From contig JBBDIU010000115.1 of assembly GCA_040880205.1 (NCBI GenBank), positions 1 through 16,485 on the forward strand: DNA of 16,485 nucleotides. The letters run 5' to 3'. The position numbers were made by a program, and so were the translations under genes. The notes beneath the pieces were generated by a model. The model was not told where the DNA came from. It ran no database searches and saw only the letters and a list, made by a program, of their open reading frames with translations. This document shows, piece by piece, positions 1 to 6,259 of this stretch. Each line of letters opens with the position of its first letter. The first letter of the stretch is position 1. Source of the stretch: WACF01 sp040880205 (lineage in GTDB: Bacteria; Pseudomonadota; Gammaproteobacteria; Pseudomonadales; Cellvibrionaceae).

Positions 1-268
1 CGAAGCCTCTTACCCGGCTACGCAGGCCGCTGGATTCTTGCACCCGCGAGGACTTTTCAGTGTTTAGGACGGTGATAACTCGGTTCAGGTCTTCAATGTC
101 TTCCTGTTTGCTGTTGCGCTCCGCTGTCAGCGCATCTATCTGCGCTTTCGCTTCTTCCAACTGGACTTGCAGGCGTTCATTTCGATTCAGAAGTTCCTGG
201 GTCTGGGGTGGTGTTTGACAAGCCGTCAGCATTGCCAGTGCCGGAATTACACAAAGTCGAATCAGCAT
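1..268 (-). CDS. Coiled-coil lipoprotein, N-terminal part (cut by window edge)
   Basis: Reading the minus strand from the ATG at 268 gives 89 codons open to the window edge, so the C-terminus is missing. The N-terminus is a lipoprotein signal: MLIR, a hydrophobic stretch, then the lipobox LTAC with Cys17 as the probable lipidated residue. The residue after Cys is Gln, not Asp, which suggests outer-membrane sorting. After a Pro/Gln-rich spacer, residues about 24-80 are charged with regularly spaced Leu and Ile, typical of a coiled coil. The start lies 50 bp downstream of the kinase stop on the same strand with no terminator seen between, so co-transcription is likely. A weak AGGG lies about 12 nt before the ATG. 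The family is not recognised; a C-terminal domain may lie outside the window. Confidence 0.75.
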   Translation of the reverse strand, partial: MLIRLCVIPALAMLTACQTPPQTQELLNRNERLQVQLEEAKAQIDALTAERNSKQEDIEDLNRVITVLNTEKSSRVQESSGLRSRVRGF

Positions 269-318
269 GAGATTGTGCCCTAGTTTAGAGACCGCATGAT
301 CGTTGGGTGATCGCATTA

Positions 319-3141
319 TTATTGGGACACCGCATTATTTTGCGATGCGTCCGCCGCCGCGGCTTGCGAGGACTGCCGTATTGGTTGTGCTCGTTCCACC
401 CTGAAAGAGAGGGTATTCAAACGATCCTCGTTCAGCATGAGATCGATATTATAGCTGCCTTCGGAAAAACCTTGGACCGGTCGATCAATTTGGAAAAACT
501 TGACCCCATCAGTGCCGCTGACAATGACCGGAACCTGCGCGATCTGAATACTGCGCGAACCATCGTACAGCATAGCCTGCACAACGGAGGTACGCGATTC
601 AAAATTTTCGTAGCTGAAGCCGATATAAAGCGTTCGCTCAGCGTTCAGGGTCTGGGCCTGAACCTGTCCAATGCTGTCGGTTTGGATACTGCTCACCAGA
701 ATCTTGGATACCCGCGGCTGCCTGGACAGGAAATCCGCTTCCACCGCTCGGTCGAGCGCCAGCTCCAGTGCCGTCAATCGCTCGCTGTTGGCATAGGCAT
801 TCCGCGCCGCGAGCAACAGGTTGCGCGCCTGATCAAACTGATTGCGGTTGATGTGAGTTTCTATGGTGTGAACCAAGTTTCGTTCCAGTTGGGCGAGACC
901 GTTGGTGGCCTGGCTGTTGCCAGCGTCGAATTGCAGCAACTGCCGATAGTAATCGTAGGCGCTTTCACCCTTGGGGGACAAATAGTTTTCGGCATCCATT
1001 TGCCGCTGTGCCAGCGTGGCCAATTGTTCCATTTGACGCCGCCGCTCCAACTGGGCACTTGCCGCCGACGCCAGTCTAGTCAGCTCTTCGCTGCCTGGAT
1101 CAATACGCAAGCCACGGTCCGCCAACTGCGCGGCGGTCTCGGGATCGCCACGTTCCATGCTCTCGTTGGTCAGTTGGACATGGCGTTCGACAATACGCTG
1201 TACGCCCGCCTGGGCGAGTGGATTACCTGAATCAATTTCGAGAGCACGCTGGAAAGCTTGCAACGCATTGGCGTCTTCCGGGGCAGTTAGTGCGTCGTCG
1301 GCAAGGTAACGCTCGCCCTGCTCAATGTGGTCTTGTGCCTCGCTGGCCGATGCGAAGCGTTCCTGTAGACGCTGGTAACTCTCCTCGCCGCCAAGCTCGA
1401 CGACGCCGGCACCGGGAGGAAAGCTGGCTTCCAGGGATTCAAAATAGGATTGCGCCTGATCCAGGTCGCGCTCCTGCAAGGCGCTGCGCAGGTGGCGGTA
1501 GTGGTAATCGAGCAGCTCTCGCAGGCCCCATTCCGCCTTCTTGTCGTCCGGAACCGCCCCCAGGGCATCTCGATACAATTGTGCCAACTGGGGCGCTACC
1601 GACAGATCCTCCCCCAATTGATCACGCAAACTGCGCGCGCGTTCGCTGACGACACTGTCCTCACCGGTCAGTGGGTTGCCCGCCGTGACGGCCTGCCCTG
1701 CCGTTTGTGGTGCGAGCGAATCCAAAGACGGCGCATTGTTCAGCGGCAGCGCCAGACCTTCGGGTATCGCTCGCGCCTCCGCGTCGGCGCGCTCGGGTAG
1801 GGCACTGTCGAGTCGCGCTGGCGGCGGGGTTGAGAGACCCATGGCAACGCGCAGGTTCTCGGTGATGTCGCTGCCAATGGTCACGGATCTATCGGTATAG
1901 TCGTCGACGATTGCCGCCATGGGTGGCGGTAAATAATCGCGAAAAAAGACGGTCCCGGATAGGACCAGAACGAGCCCGCCGGCAACGACCCAAGGCCAGA
2001 GGCGCTTTTGCTGGCCATCCTCCCGGGAGTGGTAATCGCGGGTATCCTCCGCCTCCACCGCCAGAATGCCGCCGCCCACCCTCTCGGTGGCGGATGTCCC
2101 GATATCCGGCGCTGCCTGGGTTTGTCCCAGAGTGTGCCGCCGCATGGCACGATGCCTACCGCTGACACCGCGCCGGCGAGTGCTCGCCTCGGCAGCCGCC
2201 GCCGTGGGCCGTGGGCCGTGGGCCGCGGCGGTCACGAGGGTTTGGTCCGATCCTTTGGCCAGGGCAACCTTCTGCCTGGCGGACGATGTGTCGCCTTCCG
2301 TGTTGGCCAGGGCGTAATGCTTGGTGGCCAATTGAATTGCCTCGATATCTTCGTCGGTTACCGCATCAATGGCAGCGACCAGCTCCGCGCCACTTTGATA
2401 ACGGTCGTTTGGATTTTTTGCCAGTACCTTGTTGATAATGGGTTGAAGCACTAGCAAGTTGCCGGGCAGACGGGGAATATCGTCCTGAACGTGCTTGATA
2501 CCAACCGCGACCGCCGAATCAGCGTCGTAGGGGACATGACCCGTTAATAGTAGGTACAGAACCACGCCGAGGCTGTAGATATCGGAACGGGAATCCACCT
2601 GTCGACCCTTGGCCTGTTCCGGGCTCATATAGTGGGGTGTGCCGATTGCGGTACCGGTCTGGGTCATTCCCGAACTGGTGTCGGCGAGACAGGCAATGCC
2701 AAAATCCATGAGGACCGCACGGCCATCCTCGTCGTGCAGCATGATGTTCTCCGGCTTTACATCGCGGTGCACATAGCCTTTTTTACCAGCGTAATCCAGT
2801 GCTTTGGCCACGTCCCGGATCACCTGCAGACTTTGCGGCGGGGTCAGAAATTTGCGCTTGTGTTTTAGGTCCAGTCCCGGCACGTATTCCATGGACAAAT
2901 AATGCTGGTTGTCCTGCACGCCCACATCGTAGACGGTCACGATGTTGGGGTGCATCAAGCGGCTGACGATGCGGGCTTCGTGGAGAAACCGAGCGGTAAA
3001 CTTGGGGTCCTCGGACAGGGCGGCATTCATTACCTTCAGGGCGACTTCCCGCTCGAATGACTCCTGGATCGCCAGGTACACGGAAGCCATCCCCCCCCTG
3101 CCGAGAGTACGGACGATCTTGTAGCCGGGAATATCGATCAA
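319..3141 (-). CDS. Membrane-anchored Ser/Thr protein kinase (Hanks type) with TPR-like C-terminal region
   Basis: A 940-residue protein. Kinase motifs are complete: Gly-rich loop GRGGMASV (14-21), Lys36 in VALK, Glu55 in helix C, catalytic HRDVKPEN (125-132), DFG (146-148), an activation loop with Thr160/162/164 followed by GTPHYMSPE (167-175), Asp187 and Arg247. It should therefore be active and may autophosphorylate on the loop Thr residues, as in PknB-like kinases. An Ala/Arg-rich linker (about 265-380) leads to one membrane segment (382-400) preceded by KR. By the positive-inside rule the kinase is cytoplasmic and residues 401-940 periplasmic. Residues about 500-800 are helical and TPR-like; about 805-917 look beta-rich. 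The start is TTG, chosen because GAGG lies 5 nt upstream and the kinase domain begins at once (IPGYKIVRTLG). Substrate unknown. A G8 run encodes part of the Gly-rich loop and a 7-bp tandem repeat lies in the linker. Confidence 0.93.
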   Translation of the reverse strand: MIDIPGYKIVRTLGRGGMASVYLAIQESFEREVALKVMNAALSEDPKFTARFLHEARIVSRLMHPNIVTVYDVGVQDNQHYLSMEYVPGLDLKHKRKFLTPPQSLQVIRDVAKALDYAGKKGYVHRDVKPENIMLHDEDGRAVLMDFGIACLADTSSGMTQTGTAIGTPHYMSPEQAKGRQVDSRSDIYSLGVVLYLLLTGHVPYDADSAVAVGIKHVQDDIPRLPGNLLVLQPIINKVLAKNPNDRYQSGAELVAAIDAVTDEDIEAIQLATKHYALANTEGDTSSARQKVALAKGSDQTLVTAAAHGPRPTAAAAEASTRRRGVSGRHRAMRRHTLGQTQAAPDIGTSATERVGGGILAVEAEDTRDYHSREDGQQKRLWPWVVAGGLVLVLSGTVFFRDYLPPPMAAIVDDYTDRSVTIGSDITENLRVAMGLSTPPPARLDSALPERADAEARAIPEGLALPLNNAPSLDSLAPQTAGQAVTAGNPLTGEDSVVSERARSLRDQLGEDLSVAPQLAQLYRDALGAVPDDKKAEWGLRELLDYHYRHLRSALQERDLDQAQSYFESLEASFPPGAGVVELGGEESYQRLQERFASASEAQDHIEQGERYLADDALTAPEDANALQAFQRALEIDSGNPLAQAGVQRIVERHVQLTNESMERGDPETAAQLADRGLRIDPGSEELTRLASAASAQLERRRQMEQLATLAQRQMDAENYLSPKGESAYDYYRQLLQFDAGNSQATNGLAQLERNLVHTIETHINRNQFDQARNLLLAARNAYANSERLTALELALDRAVEADFLSRQPRVSKILVSSIQTDSIGQVQAQTLNAERTLYIGFSYENFESRTSVVQAMLYDGSRSIQIAQVPVIVSGTDGVKFFQIDRPVQGFSEGSYNIDLMLNEDRLNTLSFRVERAQPIRQSSQAAAADASQNNAVSQ
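2201..2228. repeat. 7-bp tandem repeat inside the kinase gene
   Basis: Three perfect copies of GCCGTGG plus a fourth with one change (GCCGCGG) lie head to tail. They encode part of the Ala/Gly/Pro-rich linker between kinase domain and membrane segment (around residues 307-316). The unit is not a multiple of three, so gain or loss of a copy would shift the frame before the membrane segment. Confidence 0.8.
3091..3098. repeat. Homopolymer run (C8; G8 in the coding sense) in the kinase gene
   Basis: Eight consecutive C on the plus strand read as AGG GGG GGG in the kinase message, codons 15-17 of the ATP-binding glycine loop. Slippage by one base would abolish the kinase almost from its start. 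Confidence 0.85.
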
Positions 3142-3199
3142 GTTAACCTCAGTGCTACTGCCTCTCGCTGCGTGTAATAAACGCTCCTTCTCGTAACAA

Positions 3200-3225
3200 A
3201 GCCATTAACAAGAGCCATTAACAAG
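3200..3225. repeat. 13-bp tandem direct repeat upstream of the kinase gene
   Basis: AGCCATTAACAAG occurs twice with no gap (3200-3212 and 3213-3225), about 60-85 bp upstream of the kinase start. It could be a paired protein-binding site or a simple duplication; nothing in the sequence decides this. Confidence 0.7.
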
Positions 3226-3312
3226 AACAGCCGGAGAACCGAACCGACCGTGCGCGCATTCGCGACTATACCGGGAAGGAGAATACCAGAGGCTCCCAAC
3301 CTGCTATTAATC

Positions 3313-3473
3313 TGGCAATCAAATAGATCACCCTGATCGATTTGATTGTCGCCCGCGAAATGCTGGCGCAGGTGCGCGAATCTGCTGGTATTTCGCGGCC
3401 TCGCACCGGCCCAAGGCCGACGGTGGCAGATGCATGTGCCACTATTAACCCGGCAGCGTTTATTGCCGGGTTA
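3313..3473 (+). ncRNA. Cluster of stable hairpins, candidate structured RNA
   Basis: Consecutive stem-loops fill this stretch. First, 3313-3330 pairs with 3334-3351 (18 positions, one A.G mismatch, loop CCC). Second, 3353-3368 pairs with 3383-3398 as a continuous 16-bp stem with a 14-nt loop. Third, a small stem 3404-3411/3415-3425 with a 3-nt bulge, alternative to 3423-3428/3437-3442. Last, a perfect 10-bp stem 3446-3455/3464-3473 with loop GCGTTTAT. Six pairs in the first two stems are G.U when read as plus-strand RNA but would be C.A mismatches on the other strand, which favours plus-strand transcription. No clear promoter was found and the last stem lacks a good T-run. No known RNA family is recognised. 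Confidence 0.4.
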
Positions 3474-3751
3474 CTATCTTACCCTGATTTCCCCGCAAGG
3501 CTAACGAGGTATAGCTTAGTCAATCTACCAACAGACAGAATGACGGGAAAGAAGTGCCACTGGTGCGAGCGTGCGCAGGATCACACTTTAACAGGTTTGA
3601 GGGTGGGAATTAACGACGCCGCGGCAAGAGTGGCATTGCAGCCAACCTCGGAGCCATGTCGAGCCGTCCTAAATCAAGGGGAGTATAAAGCCGGGGTTAG
3701 AGGGCCCGGATTCGGCCCCGAAGAACCGAAACCGTGCCATTCTACCGGAAC

Positions 3752-4102
3752 TTATTTTTGCTGAGCACCAGTTTCAGTCTCGGAGCCAATCGCCTGATCA
3801 ATGAGGGGTTTTAATTCGCCCTTTTCATGGAGTTCAGCCACGATGTCGCAGCCACCGATCAACTCTCCGTTTACCCACAGTTGGGGGAAGGTGGGCCAGT
3901 TTGCGTATTGAGGCAGAGTAGCGCGAATCTCTGGGTTGGCCAGCACGTCCACATAGGCGAAGCGTTGTCCGCAGGCCATAATCTGTTGCGAGGTGCGCAT
4001 GGAAAACCCGCACTGGGGCGCGCTCGGTGACCCCTTCATATAAAGGATGACTTTATTGTCGGCGATTTGCTGTTTGATGGTTTCCAGTGTGTCTGTATCC
4101 AT
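3752..4102 (-). CDS. grxD: Monothiol glutaredoxin, Grx4/GrxD type
   Basis: A 116-residue protein, the usual length for the family. It has the monothiol active site CGFS (31-34) after the conserved KGSP (Lys23), the WPTFPQL segment with the cis-proline (Pro73), and the glutathione-binding GGCD (83-86). Much of the sequence matches E. coli GrxD as recalled. Family knowledge: CGFS glutaredoxins bind a [2Fe-2S] cluster with glutathione, often with a BolA partner, and act in Fe-S cluster delivery and iron sensing in the cytoplasm. Start ATG at 4102 matches the family N-terminus; GAGG lies about 13 nt upstream, a long spacing. The gene follows hyuB on the same strand after 319 bp. Its upstream region contains a 16-bp tandem repeat that ends about 18 bp before the start codon. 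Confidence 0.96.
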   Translation of the reverse strand: MDTDTLETIKQQIADNKVILYMKGSPSAPQCGFSMRTSQQIMACGQRFAYVDVLANPEIRATLPQYANWPTFPQLWVNGELIGGCDIVAELHEKGELKPLIDQAIGSETETGAQQK

Positions 4103-4119
4103 GAGTAATACTTTACCTC

Positions 4120-4231
4120 GTGTTCAATGAGTGCCTGAAGCAATTTGTGGTTGAAGCAATGACTGGTTGGAGCAATGTGTGGTTGAATCAACTTGTACCT
4201 GAGACAGTGTGTACCTGAATCAAGGTGCCCT
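4120..4231. repeat. Degenerate 16-bp tandem repeat, about seven copies
   Basis: Units begin at 4120 (poorest), 4136, 4152, 4168, 4184, 4200 and 4216, always 16 bp apart. The first clear ones read TGAAGCAATTTGTGGT, TGAAGCAATGACTGGT and TGGAGCAATGTGTGGT; the later ones end in GTACC. The consensus is roughly TGAAtCAatgTGTggT. The array lies directly upstream of grxD, in its leader or promoter. Sixteen bp is about 1.5 helical turns, so successive units face opposite sides of the DNA. Confidence 0.8.
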
Positions 4232-4368
4232 CGCAAACGCCATGCGTAATTGGCCGATGCGGTTAAAACCTGTAAAGACGGAAACTGTAAACGGAAGTCA
4301 ATTACGGACAGGTTGGACAAGCGCAAAATACAAAAGCTTCGTGTCACTCTTACCCTCGCCTGTACCAG

Positions 4369-4400
4369 CCTGAAGCGCTGGAACGGCCTACCAGCGCAGG
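4369..4400 (-). terminator. Hairpin after hyuB, possible terminator
   Basis: A perfect 7-bp stem GCGCTGG/CCAGCGC (4375-4381 and 4391-4397) with loop AACGGCCTA extends by CCT/AGG across a 3-nt bulge. It begins about 22 nt downstream of the hyuB stop. There is no T-run after it in the minus direction, so it may stabilise the 3' end rather than terminate on its own. Confidence 0.35.
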
Positions 4401-4421
4401 CTCGGGAGCTCAAAACGGCCC

Positions 4422-6002
4422 TCATTCTAACCCAGGGTGGCCCCCGTTTGAAATCGGCGTTCCCAGTTGGCCCCAGGCGCCGCCCCCGGGGGTCGCTATC
4501 CGGAGTTTGTCACCCGTTCGGACCCGTAACTGACATTTGCCATTCAGCGGCTTCCCGTTCAAGGTATTTTCTCCCGGGCAACCGTCGCCACCCCCAGCGC
4601 TACCCCACGGGCGGTGCCGACGGCGTTCGGTCAGCAAGGTCACGTCGGCCGCGGCGAGAAACTGGTACTCGCGCACCAGACCCATGCCGCCAGCATATCG
4701 GCCCACCCCACCTGAGCCCTGGCGCAGACCGTATTGGCTGATACGCAGAGGGTAATGCGTTTCCACACTTTCCACCGGTGTATTAAGGGTATTAGTCATG
4801 TGGCTTTGCACACCGGACAAGCCGGGACCCCTGGCGCTGGCACCCAGACCGCCGCCAATGGTTTCGTAGTAATCCCAGCGTCGGCATCGGCCACTTGCCA
4901 GCGCGCCCATGGCAATGTTGTTCATGGTGCCCTGGCTGGCGGCGGGAACGCGGTCGGGAAGCGCTTGAACAAGGGCGCCCAACGCTGTGTCCACAATGCG
5001 GCTTGACGTCTCCACATTGCCGGCTGCCACAGCAGCTGGGCGTTCGGCGTTGACTAGCGTGGCGCGCGGAGCGCTGAGCTGAATGGGGCGAAACGCGCCC
5101 GCGCAAGCCGGCATTCGCGACGGCATCAAACAGCGAAACACATACAACACGGCGGCAGCTGTTACCGGCAAGGGACAATTGATATTGCCAGACACCTGCG
5201 GACCAGTGCCGGCAAAGTCCACCGAGACGCGACCTTCGGCGAGGTTCAAAGCGACCACGATGGGAATGTTCTCGGCGCCCACCCCGTCGTCGTCCATGAC
5301 ATCGCGGAATGTGTAACGCCCGGGAGGAATCCCTTGCAAGGTACGGGTGGCCAGGCGTTCAGCATAGTCGTTCAGGGCTACCAGCGAGGTTTGATAGTGC
5401 TTGGATCCACTGTCCTCGATCAACGCGGCGAGGCGTTTCACACCGATCGCATTGGCGCTGATCTGCGCCCGAAAATCCCCTGCTGCCAGGGAATCCTCTC
5501 CTTGTTCGCCACACAATCGGGCGAATAATGCCGCTTGAATCATGTCATTGCGCTGCAGGAAGGTGGGCGGAATGACGATGCCTTCCTCTTCCAGAGTCCT
5601 GGAGATAGGCATGGAACCGGGGCTATCGGCGCCAATGTTGGCGTGGTGAGCACGATTCGCCACAAAACCGAGCAACTGGCCGGCCACGAAAACCGGCGCA
5701 ATCAGAGTGACGTCGGGAAGGTGCGTGCCGCCCAAATAGGGATCGTTAACGACCAGCATATCGCCGGGGCGCCAATCCTGCCCGGAAACGATGTCCGCCA
5801 TGGCGTAAGCCATGCTGCCCAGATGAACCGGGATATGGGCGGCCTGGGCACACAAGTGGCCTCGGGCGTCAAATACCGCACAGGAAAAATCGAGGCGATC
5901 CTTAATATTGGTTGAAAAGGCGCTGCGTCGCAGTACCGCGCCCATTTCGTCGCACACCGCCTCAATGCGACTGGCAAACAATCCGAGCGTTATGGCATCC
6001 AT
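4422..6002 (-). CDS. hyuB: Hydantoinase B / 5-oxoprolinase B-type protein (HyuB family)
   Basis: A 526-residue protein of normal length for the HyuB subunit of ATP-dependent N-methylhydantoinases and 5-oxoprolinases. Hallmarks visible: the N-terminal segment with TNIKDRLDFSCAVFD (31-45), VNDPYLGGTHLPDV (85-98), ANRAHHANIG (115-124), YYETIGGGLGA (378-388), HMTNTLNTPVE (401-411) and the Gly-rich C-terminus TPGGGAWGQ (504-512). These enzymes normally act as HyuA (ATP-using) plus HyuB, opening cyclic amides such as hydantoins or 5-oxoproline in the cytoplasm. No hyuA is adjacent: upstream is divergent argD and downstream is grxD. The partner must be encoded elsewhere or the protein has another role, so the substrate cannot be assigned. 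Start ATG 6002 gives the expected family N-terminus; the upstream ribosome-binding site is weak. Confidence 0.9.
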   Translation of the reverse strand: MDAITLGLFASRIEAVCDEMGAVLRRSAFSTNIKDRLDFSCAVFDARGHLCAQAAHIPVHLGSMAYAMADIVSGQDWRPGDMLVVNDPYLGGTHLPDVTLIAPVFVAGQLLGFVANRAHHANIGADSPGSMPISRTLEEEGIVIPPTFLQRNDMIQAALFARLCGEQGEDSLAAGDFRAQISANAIGVKRLAALIEDSGSKHYQTSLVALNDYAERLATRTLQGIPPGRYTFRDVMDDDGVGAENIPIVVALNLAEGRVSVDFAGTGPQVSGNINCPLPVTAAAVLYVFRCLMPSRMPACAGAFRPIQLSAPRATLVNAERPAAVAAGNVETSSRIVDTALGALVQALPDRVPAASQGTMNNIAMGALASGRCRRWDYYETIGGGLGASARGPGLSGVQSHMTNTLNTPVESVETHYPLRISQYGLRQGSGGVGRYAGGMGLVREYQFLAAADVTLLTERRRHRPWGSAGGGDGCPGENTLNGKPLNGKCQLRVRTGDKLRIATPGGGAWGQLGTPISNGGHPGLE

Positions 6003-6128
6003 TAGCTTCTCACACCTGAATTTCGCCGCCTACCTTCAACCACAATATTGGCGACTCTGCAATGCACACCAGCGGCTACAACAACCTGAAACGACTGTAA
6101 AACGCCCGGCACCTCCGTACAACACCAA

Positions 6129-6157
6129 TTGCCAAGTGTGAAATTTACTTATACCAT
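6129..6157 (+). promoter_or_regulatory. Candidate sigma70 promoter for argD-argF
   Basis: TTGCCA (6129-6134, 5 of 6 to consensus), 17-bp spacer, TACCAT (6152-6157, 4 of 6). Transcription would start near 6164, just before the hairpin at 6180-6213 and about 95 nt before argD. A TGAAT half-site on the opposite strand nearby is too little to call an ArgR box. Confidence 0.4.
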
Positions 6158-6179
6158 TGCTCGTTTACTCGAATTCATC

Positions 6180-6213
6180 AACAAAACAGGCAGCAGGCGC
6201 TGCCTGTTTTGTT
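6180..6213. terminator. Perfect terminator-like hairpin in the argD leader
   Basis: A perfect 15-bp stem (6180-6194 with 6199-6213) and loop AGGC. The GC core GGCAGC/GCTGCC is followed by TTTTGTTT on the plus strand and by an equivalent T-rich tail on the minus strand, so it could work both ways. It lies between divergent hyuB and argD, where no known transcript needs to end, and downstream of the candidate argD promoter. It may be an attenuator, an insulator, or the end of an unseen short transcript. Confidence 0.65.
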
Positions 6214-6259
6214 TCTATCACACTGTTTTTAACCCTGTTTTTTACGGAAGAACACGTCC

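Larger units (their letters stand above)
3142..3751. other. 610-bp gene-free stretch between grxD and the kinase gene
   Basis: No convincing protein gene. From the kinase end outward it holds the kinase ribosome-binding site (GAGG, 5 nt before the TTG start), a two-copy 13-bp direct repeat (3200-3225), the hairpin cluster at 3313-3473, and about 280 bp to the grxD stop in which no clear structure or terminator was recognised. A TATAGT on the minus strand (complement of about 3266-3271) could be a -10 element for the kinase, but no -35 matches, so no promoter is called. Confidence 0.6.
4103..4421. other. 319-bp spacer between hyuB and grxD
   Basis: No gene. It contains the 16-bp tandem repeat array (4120-4231) and a hairpin just after the hyuB stop (4369-4400). 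A weak sigma70-like pair on the minus strand (TTTACA, 17 bp, TTTTAA, around 4260-4290) is too poor to call as a grxD promoter. Confidence 0.6.

Noticed and set aside
307..1230. Long plus-strand ORF of 307 codons
   Set aside because: It is antisense to the C-terminal part of the kinase gene, has no ribosome-binding site, and its product has no domain-like pattern; the minus-strand protein is clearly real.
3342..3764. Plus-strand ORF of 140 codons in the grxD-kinase gap
   Set aside because: Composition is Pro/Arg/Gly-rich without recognisable motifs, it starts inside a hairpin stem and runs into the end of grxD antisense. The hairpins explain the first part better.
4120..4231. CRISPR-like array
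   Set aside because: Units are 16 bp, degenerate and directly adjacent with no spacers; it is a plain tandem repeat.
4036..4425. Minus-strand ORF of 129 codons spanning the 16-bp repeat
   Set aside because: It overlaps the start of grxD in another frame and the repeat translates to no consistent motif; likely chance.
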